This document shows positions 1 through 5,400 of a stretch of DNA of 6,466 nt, piece by piece (the stretch's first letter is position 1; each line of letters opens with the position of its first letter). The notes under the pieces are model-generated. The model was not told the DNA's origin. It saw nothing but the letters and a program-made list of their open reading frames with translations, and made no database searches. Position numbers and translations under genes: made by a program. This stretch comes from Amphritea sp. (lineage in GTDB: Bacteria; Pseudomonadota; Gammaproteobacteria; Pseudomonadales; Balneatricaceae): contig JAGPUU010000250.1 in assembly GCA_018067325.1 (NCBI GenBank), forward strand, positions 1 through 6,466. Direction: 5' to 3'.

Positions 1-370
1 AACCCTGGCGGCGCATCAGCGGTAATACCCGGCAGGTGAGCTCATGCCAGCCGAGGAGATTGATTTCCAGCTGCTGTCGAAGCAGATCGCGGCTGAGGTC
101 TTCAATGGCTCCAGGCTGGCCGTACGCACCATTGTTAAAAAGAGCATAAAGCTCACCGCCGGTTTCAGCTTCAACCCAGTCCATCGCTTGCTGAATTGAT
201 TCAGATCGCTCCAGATCAAGTTGCGTAGACTCTAAACCCTGCTGTTTCAGCAGCTCAACATCTTTTAGCTGTCTTGCTGTGGCAATAACGCGATAGCCCC
301 GTTTTTGCAGGCCAAGAGCCACATGCTGGCCAATACCACTGGAGCAGCCGGTAATCAGTACAGTTTTCAT
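1..370 (-). CDS. Short-chain dehydrogenase/reductase (SDR), N-terminal part, cut by the left edge
   Basis: This gene reads leftwards off the window, and 123 N-terminal codons are present. It begins MKTVLITGCSSGIGQH. The TGxxxGIG dinucleotide-binding motif lies at residues 7-14, in the first beta-alpha unit of the Rossmann fold. Other visible marks are ATAR at residues 30-33, where the arginine is compatible with NADP(H) preference, Asp52 in an LDL motif, and Asn104 in EINLLG, the asparagine of the SDR Asn-Ser-Tyr-Lys tetrad. The catalytic Ser and YxxxK fall outside the window. The usual NNAG motif reads NNGAYG at residues 79-84, a variant I recall from a YbbO-like gammaproteobacterial subgroup. 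An AAGGGA ribosome binding site lies at 376-381, five bases before the ATG. A cytosolic oxidoreductase acting on small carbonyl compounds or alcohols is likely, but the substrate cannot be told. It follows the c-di-GMP gene on the same strand after about 100 bp. Confidence 0.92.
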   Translation of the reverse strand, partial: MKTVLITGCSSGIGQHVALGLQKRGYRVIATARQLKDVELLKQQGLESTQLDLERSESIQQAMDWVEAETGGELYALFNNGAYGQPGAIEDLSRDLLRQQLEINLLGWHELTCRVLPLMRRQG

Positions 371-428
371 CTGTGTCCCTTAAAATGTTACAGATAGCGT
401 TAGCTTTGAATAGCTGCAGATACTAAGG

Positions 429-447
429 GGTCTGTACCGATCAGACC
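429..447. repeat. 19-bp perfect hairpin/dyad between the c-di-GMP gene and the SDR gene
   Basis: GGTCTG (429-434) and CAGACC (442-447) form a perfect 6-bp inverted repeat around a 7-base spacer. Neither strand has a T-run after it, so it does not look like an ordinary intrinsic terminator. It lies about 60-80 bases upstream of the SDR start codon. It could be an operator for the SDR gene, a weak 3' stem for the upstream c-di-GMP gene, or chance. The function is unknown. Confidence 0.35.
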
Positions 448-471
448 AGTGCTTCTTTAACTTACTTATGA

Positions 472-3400
472 TTAGTGTTGCTTTAGCATTGAGAGGAAAG
501 AGTGCTCAGGAACGCCTTTGCTGAAAAGAAAGCCCTGGGCGTAAAAGCACTTTTCATCGATCAGGAATTGGCGCTGTTCTTCGGTTTCCATGCCTTCTGC
601 GATAACTTCCAAACCAAGACTGTTTGCCATTGCAATGATAGCTCTGGAGATAGCCTGGTCATTTTTATCGGCCGGGATATCGGTAATAAAGGAGTGGTCT
701 ATTTTCAATCGGTCGAGCGGGAGCTTTTTCAGGTAACTCAGTGATGAGTATCCTGTACCAAAATCGTCTATAGCCAAGCGGATGCCCATCTCACGCAGCT
801 GCTTCAGCTCACTGCCTGCACGATTAGGGTTGTTCATGATGACGCCTTCGGTGATCTCAAGTTCGATCATATCGCTGGAGCAATTATTTCGCTTGAGGAT
901 TTCCGCCACTTCGCCTGCCAGAGTATTCTGGCCAAAATGGCGCGCTGAGATATTGACCGAAATTCGTGGAACCTCATACCCCGCTTGCTGCCATTCTTTA
1001 ATGTTTCGGCAAACGGTGTCCAGCACCCAGCGGTCGATAACCTGTATCATGCCGGTTTTTTCTGCTATCGGAATAAAGCGTCCTGGCTCTATCGTTCCCA
1101 TCTGCGGATCTTTCCAGCGAATCAGTGCTTCAGCTCCGATAATGCGGTTATCTCGCACGTCGATTTGAGGCTGATAATGTAGAACAAACTGTTCGTGTTC
1201 TATGGCGTTACGCATGGCGCCAATCATCAGGATTCGCTCAAAAGCCTGGTCGGTCATATCCTGGGTATAGAAGTCATAGCGGTTCTTACCCGATGCCTTT
1301 GCCCTGTACATGGCGGTATCAGCATTACGGATGAGTGCTTCTATTTCCTCCGCATCATTCGGGTAGAGGCTAATGCCGATACTGAGACTGACATGTAGCT
1401 GATGCTCATCCAGTTCGATAGGATTATGAAATGCATCCAGCAAGTTTTGTGCGATGACTGCTGCGTCATCCGGGTGGGAGAGATCCTCTACTATGATAGT
1501 GAACTCATCGCCACCTAAGCGGGCAATAGTGTCATTTTCACGTACGTGATCTTTCAACCGCTCCGATACTTTTTTCAGTAGCTGGTCGCCTAGGTTATGA
1601 CCAAAGCTGTCGTTTATCTCTTTGAACTCATCCAGGTCGATAAAGAGTAATGCCAGCCCGGTTTTAGTCCGCTTTGCGTGACGTAGTGCCTGTTTTAAGC
1701 GGTCAGAGAAGAGCAGTCGATTGGGTAATTTCGTCAACGGATCGTGGTGAGCCAAAAAATCCAGGCTCTTCTCTTTATCTCTAAGTTTCTTATGTATCCT
1801 GATATGCTCGGTAATATCCCGACTGGATTCCACCAGCCCAGTAACCTGACCTTCAGCGTCGTAAAGAGGGCTGGCCATCAGCTCAAAGGTTCGTTTTTCT
1901 CCTGAGCTTATTGTGTATTCATGTACTCGGGTGGTTGGGCGTTTATGAGCCATAACCTCTTTAAGCGGACAAACCTTGCAGGGACTACCGGTATCATTCA
2001 CTTGTAAATAGCAGGGTAGGTTCTCTTTTAGCTGGCAATTAAAAAAGTAGTCATTCGCGGTACGATTAGACTTGATAACTCGATAATCGGTATCGATAAC
2101 CATAACGGGATCACCGATACAGTCGATCACTGCCTGTAGAAAGTCGCTTTCCTCGCGGGACTTCAGCTCTGCCTGCTTACGTTCTGTAATATCTCTAACA
2201 GTGAAGAGCACGACTAATCGGCCATCGGATTCCTGCAAGGTTGCGCTAATTTCAACGGGTACGCTTCGCCCGTCCGAGGTGCTATGAATGGCTTCAAATA
2301 CAGAGCTGTTATCATCCGCTTGAATCTTCTCTATCTGCGCTTTCCACATCTCCAGACTTGAAGGTTTTTCGCTGAAATCTGTAACGCACCTCTGTAATAA
2401 CTGCTCTCTGCTGTAACCCAGGTAGTCGCAGGTAGCCTGGTTAATATCTAATATCTGGGATGTCTCAACATCGATGACAAAAAGAGCATCATTACTGCGG
2501 TCGATCAGCTGTCTGAAAAGACGAAGCTGTGAGTCAATCCGGTGCTTCTCCGTCAAATTAGTCAGCAAACAGTGGGTTTGAATAAATCGTTGCCGTTCAT
2601 CGCGTACCAACTGGCCATCAAATTGAACTTCAACTACATTGCCGTCTTTTGTCAGTAGTTGATAATGGATATCGGAGGCAAAACCTTTCTGTTTAAAGAC
2701 AGAAAAACAGTGATCGAATTTCTCTTCCTGTCCTTCAACCAGTAGAGTCTTAAAAGGCCTTCCGGTTATCTCACTATTTGTGTACCCCATCATATTTTGC
2801 CAGCTGGCGTTTACTTCGAGAATATCTCCTTTAGCGTCCAGTGACTGATAAGCAAGAGGGGAGTTCTCAAAAAATCCACGGTAATGGATCTCTTTATGCC
2901 GACTGCTTGTCAATTGATGATTCAGGCTTTCAATCGCCTCCTGCATCATGCGAATAAAGTGTGTTTGCATTCGATCGATCAGATGCTGTCGTGTGAGCAC
3001 ACCAATAGTTTTTCCATCAGCATCGCATACCAGAAGCCGCCGGATTTTCTTTTCCTCCATGATATGCCGGGCTTCTAACAAGGAGGTGCCGCCCAGGATG
3101 GTTGCTACCGGACTGCTCATATACTCGCTGACCAAGGCTTCATTCAGGTCAATCTGATCATCAAGTAGTCGTACAACATCTCGTTCGGTGAGAATGCCTT
3201 TAGCTTCCTTACTGCTACCCACAACGACACTACTAATCTTCTTGTCATTCATTATCTTGAATGCATGACGCAGGGTGCTATCAGCGGTAACAAAAAGGAT
3301 GACCTGTTCCATCACCGCTTCTACATGCTTAATCTCTGCCAGGTATTCAAAACCGAGGTGCTGGACAAAATCTGTTTCAGTAGCAATCCCTTTGAGACTA

Positions 3401-3735
3401 CCATCCCGGTTGATCACGATAATATGACGCAGATTTTCTTTCTGCATCTGCTCATAAGCCTGCTGAAAGTCACAGTCTGCATACATGGTTTTTACAGGAG
3501 AGGTCATAATATCAGCGGCGGTTAGTGATTCCAGATCTGGCTCACTGGTGCTGACAAGCTTGATAATATCTTTTTCAGTAATGATACCCAGCGGAGTGTT
3601 CTGTTCAATGATGACAATTGAACTCACGTGTGACTGACGCATCCGGTGAAGGATACTTAAAATAGAGTCTAAGGGGGCCGCATTGAGAACATCTATGCTA
3701 CAAATAGTGTTCAGGGTTACCGCTACTTCTGACAT
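472..3735 (-). CDS. CBS(x4)-PAS(x3)-GGDEF-EAL cyclic-di-GMP signalling protein
   Basis: This 1087-residue protein has no signal peptide or membrane segment and so is predicted cytosolic. Domains in order: four CBS domains (about 5-62, 72-130, 138-194, 202-258), a short helical linker, PAS1 (284-395), PAS2 (403-520), PAS3 (531-645), GGDEF (660-825) and EAL (835-1080). The cyclase motif GGDEF is exact at 741-745. An inhibitory I-site RxxD (R732-E-N-D735) lies the canonical five residues before it. The phosphodiesterase set appears complete: E869 of EAL, N928, E960 and E963 (EITE), D990-D991 (DDFGTG), K1011, E1047, E1050 and Q1067. The protein could therefore both make and degrade c-di-GMP; the net activity is not predictable from sequence. 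CBS pairs usually bind AMP, ATP or S-adenosyl compounds, so coupling to energy state is inferred. PAS3 holds a cysteine cluster (C567, C575, C586, C589). The start has GAGGA at 3746-3750, ten bases upstream. It appears monocistronic or leads into the SDR gene. Confidence 0.96.
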   Translation of the reverse strand: MSEVAVTLNTICSIDVLNAAPLDSILSILHRMRQSHVSSIVIIEQNTPLGIITEKDIIKLVSTSEPDLESLTAADIMTSPVKTMYADCDFQQAYEQMQKENLRHIIVINRDGSLKGIATETDFVQHLGFEYLAEIKHVEAVMEQVILFVTADSTLRHAFKIMNDKKISSVVVGSSKEAKGILTERDVVRLLDDQIDLNEALVSEYMSSPVATILGGTSLLEARHIMEEKKIRRLLVCDADGKTIGVLTRQHLIDRMQTHFIRMMQEAIESLNHQLTSSRHKEIHYRGFFENSPLAYQSLDAKGDILEVNASWQNMMGYTNSEITGRPFKTLLVEGQEEKFDHCFSVFKQKGFASDIHYQLLTKDGNVVEVQFDGQLVRDERQRFIQTHCLLTNLTEKHRIDSQLRLFRQLIDRSNDALFVIDVETSQILDINQATCDYLGYSREQLLQRCVTDFSEKPSSLEMWKAQIEKIQADDNSSVFEAIHSTSDGRSVPVEISATLQESDGRLVVLFTVRDITERKQAELKSREESDFLQAVIDCIGDPVMVIDTDYRVIKSNRTANDYFFNCQLKENLPCYLQVNDTGSPCKVCPLKEVMAHKRPTTRVHEYTISSGEKRTFELMASPLYDAEGQVTGLVESSRDITEHIRIHKKLRDKEKSLDFLAHHDPLTKLPNRLLFSDRLKQALRHAKRTKTGLALLFIDLDEFKEINDSFGHNLGDQLLKKVSERLKDHVRENDTIARLGGDEFTIIVEDLSHPDDAAVIAQNLLDAFHNPIELDEHQLHVSLSIGISLYPNDAEEIEALIRNADTAMYRAKASGKNRYDFYTQDMTDQAFERILMIGAMRNAIEHEQFVLHYQPQIDVRDNRIIGAEALIRWKDPQMGTIEPGRFIPIAEKTGMIQVIDRWVLDTVCRNIKEWQQAGYEVPRISVNISARHFGQNTLAGEVAEILKRNNCSSDMIELEITEGVIMNNPNRAGSELKQLREMGIRLAIDDFGTGYSSLSYLKKLPLDRLKIDHSFITDIPADKNDQAISRAIIAMANSLGLEVIAEGMETEEQRQFLIDEKCFYAQGFLFSKGVPEHSFLSMLKQH

Positions 3736-3745
3736 CCGGACTGCA

Positions 3746-3750
3746 TCCTC
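3746..3750 (-). promoter_or_regulatory. Ribosome binding site of the c-di-GMP gene
   Basis: The minus strand reads GAGGA here, ten bases before the ATG at 3735. Another ATG lies 11 bases upstream but is out of frame. This supports 3735 as the start, giving MSEVAVTLN as the N-terminus. Confidence 0.6.
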
Positions 3751-3799
3751 AAATAAATTCTAAAGTAAGACTTATTCTATAAACTTGAAAAAGAGGAAA

Positions 3800-3808
3800 A
3801 TTATCACA
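3800..3808 (-). promoter_or_regulatory. Candidate extended -10 promoter for the c-di-GMP gene
   Basis: The minus strand reads TGTGATAAT, that is TGn followed by GATAAT, a five-of-six match to TATAAT with an extended -10. No good -35 hexamer lies 17 bases upstream, which extended -10 promoters can tolerate. Transcription would start near 3793, giving a leader of about 58 bases. Two TAGAAT hexamers nearer the gene are alternatives, but they also lack a -35. This is pattern matching only. Confidence 0.35.
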
Positions 3809-3833
3809 GGGGGAAAATCAAAGTATTGATACC

Positions 3834-3848
3834 GCTCTTAAAAAGAGC
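3834..3848. repeat. 15-bp palindrome upstream of the c-di-GMP gene
   Basis: GCTCTT (3834-3839) and AAGAGC (3843-3848) are perfect inverted copies around AAA. No T-run follows directly on either strand; on the plus strand a run of seven T begins nine bases later. The palindrome centre lies roughly 48 bases upstream of the start site inferred from the extended -10 at 3800-3808, where an activator could bind. No regulator family is recognised. The rest of the 3736-3933 gap is AT-rich and shows no credible gene. Confidence 0.35.
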
Positions 3849-3933
3849 AATTGGGTGTTTTTTTACTACCTATTTTCTGTTTAATACGGGTATATTTACT
3901 GATTTTAAGTTTTATCTCTGTCGTTCTTATACA

Positions 3934-3962
3934 AAAAAGGCAGCCCAACAGGCTGCCTTTTT
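3934..3962 (-). terminator. Strong intrinsic terminator after the M50 protease/small-protein operon
   Basis: GGCAGCC (3939-3945) pairs with GGCTGCC (3951-3957) around the loop CAACA. The stem is extended by five A-T pairs to 12 bp. On the minus strand the stem runs into six T bases, the form of a rho-independent terminator, about ten bases after the stop codon of the small gene at 3973. The plus strand also has a T-rich tail, so the site could work in both directions, but no plus-strand gene ends here. Confidence 0.9.
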
Positions 3963-3972
3963 GCTTTTTTCG

Positions 3973-4143
3973 TTACTTTTTAGGTTTTTTCTTGAAAATA
4001 TTCAGCAGTTTCTGCTTTGGATCTTGCTCTTCAGTAGGCAGGGCCTTCTCAAACTTATCTTTCATCTCGCTGAGCTGCTTCTCTTTGCGTTTATGACGCA
4101 AGTCATCTCGCTTACTGTTGATATCGACGACGTTATCACTCAT
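3973..4143 (-). CDS. Small lysine-rich hypothetical protein (56 aa)
   Basis: I do not recognise a named family. From the ATG at 4143 the protein is 56 residues, starting MSDNVVDINSKRDD and ending in a lysine-rich tail (FKKKPKK). It is highly charged, contains no cysteine, and reads as one or two amphipathic helices with alternating K/R and D/E. There is no signal peptide or membrane segment, so it is predicted cytosolic. A GTG start at 4161 would add six residues but has no ribosome binding site. The ATG has only a weak GAG seven to ten bases upstream. The gene starts 47 bases after the stop of the M50 protease gene on the same strand, and a strong terminator follows directly. This supports a real last gene of an operon rather than a chance frame. 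Binding to nucleic acid or to the acidic membrane surface would fit its charge but is speculation. Confidence 0.72.
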   Translation of the reverse strand: MSDNVVDINSKRDDLRHKRKEKQLSEMKDKFEKALPTEEQDPKQKLLNIFKKKPKK

Positions 4144-4174
4144 ATTCCGGCACTCATACACTGTTAAATCATGG

Positions 4175-4193
4175 TAACTTAACTAACAGTTTA
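4175..4193. repeat. Motif TAACTT-N3-TAACAGTTTA, copy upstream of the small gene
   Basis: TAACTT (4175-4180), AAC, then TAACAGTTTA (4184-4193) match the copy at 5321-5338 in 16 bases with a 1-base spacer difference. The end of this copy overlaps the M50 stop codon, and the copy sits 32 bases before the small gene's ATG. TAACAGT (4184-4190) is also the inverse of ACTGTTA (4160-4166), so a 7-bp dyad with a 17-base spacer brackets this site. Confidence 0.35.
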
Positions 4194-5279
4194 GCTCTGT
4201 AATACTTTTAGCGGAAGCCCCAGCAGGGCATCACCCAGACCACTGAAGTACCAGATGATTGCGATCAGTCCACCCACGGTTAGCAGATACCAGGCGCTGG
4301 CGACTAACTTGCCATACCGGTCCAGCGGTAACAGTAAACTGTGATGGCGGTTACGCCACTCGAAAAATACTTCGATGCTGCCAATAATCAGCAGAAAGCC
4401 CAACAGCGCCAGCCCAAAAGTATAACTAAGCCAGACGCCACCAGCGGCAGCAGCTCCGCAGAGCAACAGCCCTGCCAGTGAGCTCATTGAGAAGGCAATA
4501 CTTTTTAATACATGACCGCCATCCAAAGGCAGGATAGGCAGTAGGTTGAACAGGTTTAGCAGAGCATTAAAAGCACTTAGTCCGGCAAAAAACATTGAGC
4601 CGGTTATCCAGTAAGCAATCAGGCTTAGCAGAGAAAGCCCCAAACCAAAAAAGGGTCCCATCAGCGAGATACACACATCCTGCCAGCGGGTATTGATACG
4701 CGCATCACTCAGAGCAAGACCGCCCACGAATGGGATCAAATAGATTCCCTTGGTCTTCATGCCAAAGTATTTCATCGCACGGATATGGCCATACTCATGT
4801 ATCACCAGACAGAAGATTAGCGCCAGAGCAAAGGGGATAGAGAAAAACCATGAATAGGCAGCTAAGCTGGCGCCGGCCATAACCACTTTGATGATCTTGG
4901 CGCTTTTCAGTAGTTTCAGGCCCAGAGCACCAAGACCTATAATACTGAATGAACGTTTCTCCTGACGGATAGGCCCCTGGGGAACCTGCTTTTCCATCAG
5001 TTCGCGACCATGCCCTCCGTTTGCAACCAGCTGCTCGCCCATATAAAAGCGATAGCTGATGTTTACCGGGTCCCACTGAACCTCCGTTTCCAAGCGGCAC
5101 TGCAGAGCTTCACCTTGCTCATTTTGTAGCTCAAACAGGTGCTCACTGATGCCATCAAAGTCGCCGTCTGCATCGCGCCGGGAGATCGGTGTATTATTCC
5201 AGAACAGCAGTTGCCAGCCCGCCATTGAGCCTTCCAGCCGTAGGCTCTGTCCCTGATAATCCAGATTAAGTAATTCCAC
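4191..5279 (-). CDS. M50 site-2 protease family intramembrane metalloprotease
   Basis: This is a multi-pass membrane protein of 362 residues from the chosen start. The zinc motif HEYGH lies at residues 161-165, inside a hydrophobic segment. The second signature, PLDGG, is at 251-255 with Asp253 as third zinc ligand, in the usual NLLPILPLDGGH context. Hydrophobic segments lie near 130-147, 148-166, 179-191, 203-226, 229-251, 262-304 and 326-347. Site-2 proteases cut membrane-embedded substrates such as anti-sigma factors; the substrate here is unknown. There is no PDZ domain of the RseP type and no C-terminal CBS pair. Residues 1-113 instead form a soluble, strand-rich N-terminal region that I cannot assign. 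Start choice: GTG at 5279 lies six bases after AGGAA (5286-5290), whereas the GTG at 5285 directly abuts it. The gene is divergent from the GST gene and probably co-transcribed with the downstream small gene. Confidence 0.9.
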   Translation of the reverse strand: MELLNLDYQGQSLRLEGSMAGWQLLFWNNTPISRRDADGDFDGISEHLFELQNEQGEALQCRLETEVQWDPVNISYRFYMGEQLVANGGHGRELMEKQVPQGPIRQEKRSFSIIGLGALGLKLLKSAKIIKVVMAGASLAAYSWFFSIPFALALIFCLVIHEYGHIRAMKYFGMKTKGIYLIPFVGGLALSDARINTRWQDVCISLMGPFFGLGLSLLSLIAYWITGSMFFAGLSAFNALLNLFNLLPILPLDGGHVLKSIAFSMSSLAGLLLCGAAAAGGVWLSYTFGLALLGFLLIIGSIEVFFEWRNRHHSLLLPLDRYGKLVASAWYLLTVGGLIAIIWYFSGLGDALLGLPLKVLQS

Positions 5280-5285
5280 ATCCAC

Positions 5286-5290
5286 TTCCT
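5286..5290 (-). promoter_or_regulatory. Ribosome binding site that decides the start of the M50 protease gene
   Basis: The minus strand reads AGGAA here. It is followed at once by GTG (5285), then six bases later by a second in-frame GTG (5279). Normal spacing favours the second GTG, which shortens the protein from 364 to 362 residues. An ATG at 5281 lies between them but is in another frame. Confidence 0.6.
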
Positions 5291-5320
5291 AAAAATAAGT
5301 TACTGGCGGGCATGGTTGCA

Positions 5321-5338
5321 TAACTTGATAACAGTTTA
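5321..5338. repeat. Motif TAACTT-N2-TAACAGTTTA, copy in the divergent M50/GST intergenic region
   Basis: TAACTT (5321-5326), two bases, then TAACAGTTTA (5329-5338). The same two blocks with a 3-base spacer occur at 4175-4193, upstream of the small gene. This copy lies 42 bases upstream of the M50 start codon and 63 bases upstream of the GST start. It also contains the short dyad AACT-N7-AGTT. It may be a regulator binding site shared by the genes, or chance in AT-rich DNA. Confidence 0.35.
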
Positions 5339-5388
5339 AAGTGACTTCTTCCGCCAAACCGATAGACTGCGTTTTTTGCCATCTGTTG

Positions 5389-5394
5389 TACACT
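5389..5394 (+). promoter_or_regulatory. Candidate -10 element placing the GST transcript start at its ATG
   Basis: TACACT matches TATAAT at four of six positions, including the two most conserved, and ends six bases before the ATG at 5401. No Shine-Dalgarno sequence lies between them. If the hexamer is used, transcription would begin at or next to the start codon and the mRNA would be leaderless. No clear -35 is visible at 16-18 bases. Confidence 0.3.
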
Positions 5395-5400
5395 AGCCTT

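Noticed and set aside
16..219. Minus-strand frame of 67 codons at the left edge
   Set aside because: It overlaps the SDR gene in another frame on the same strand; the SDR frame carries clear motifs.
429..447. LexA-type SOS box reading of the CTG...CAG dyad
   Set aside because: The CTG and CAG halves are seven bases apart rather than ten, and no SOS gene lies next to it.
502..1398. Several plus-strand open frames (502-744, 782-1168, 985-1182, 1195-1398)
   Set aside because: All lie antisense inside the GGDEF-EAL coding region, have no ribosome binding site or recognisable domain, and their translations are low-complexity shadows.
2884..3525. Plus-strand open frames within the PAS/CBS region (2884-3078, 2948-3157, 3265-3525)
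   Set aside because: They are antisense to a well-supported domain-rich gene and show no family resemblance.
3826..4167. Plus-strand frames of 113 and 81 codons, rich in Phe and Leu
   Set aside because: They cross a strong terminator and lie antisense to the lysine-rich small gene. Their Phe/Leu content is simply the complement of the lysine codons and A-runs.
4795..5281. Minus-strand frames of 101 and 72 codons overlapping the M50 gene
   Set aside because: They are out-of-frame shadows. The ATG at 5281 is well placed for the ribosome binding site, but its frame ends without any known domain, whereas the GTG frame encodes the intact protease.
5341..5400. GTG start at 5341 for the GST-like gene
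   Set aside because: It would add 20 residues before the start of the GST fold, has no ribosome binding site, and covers the likely promoter region.
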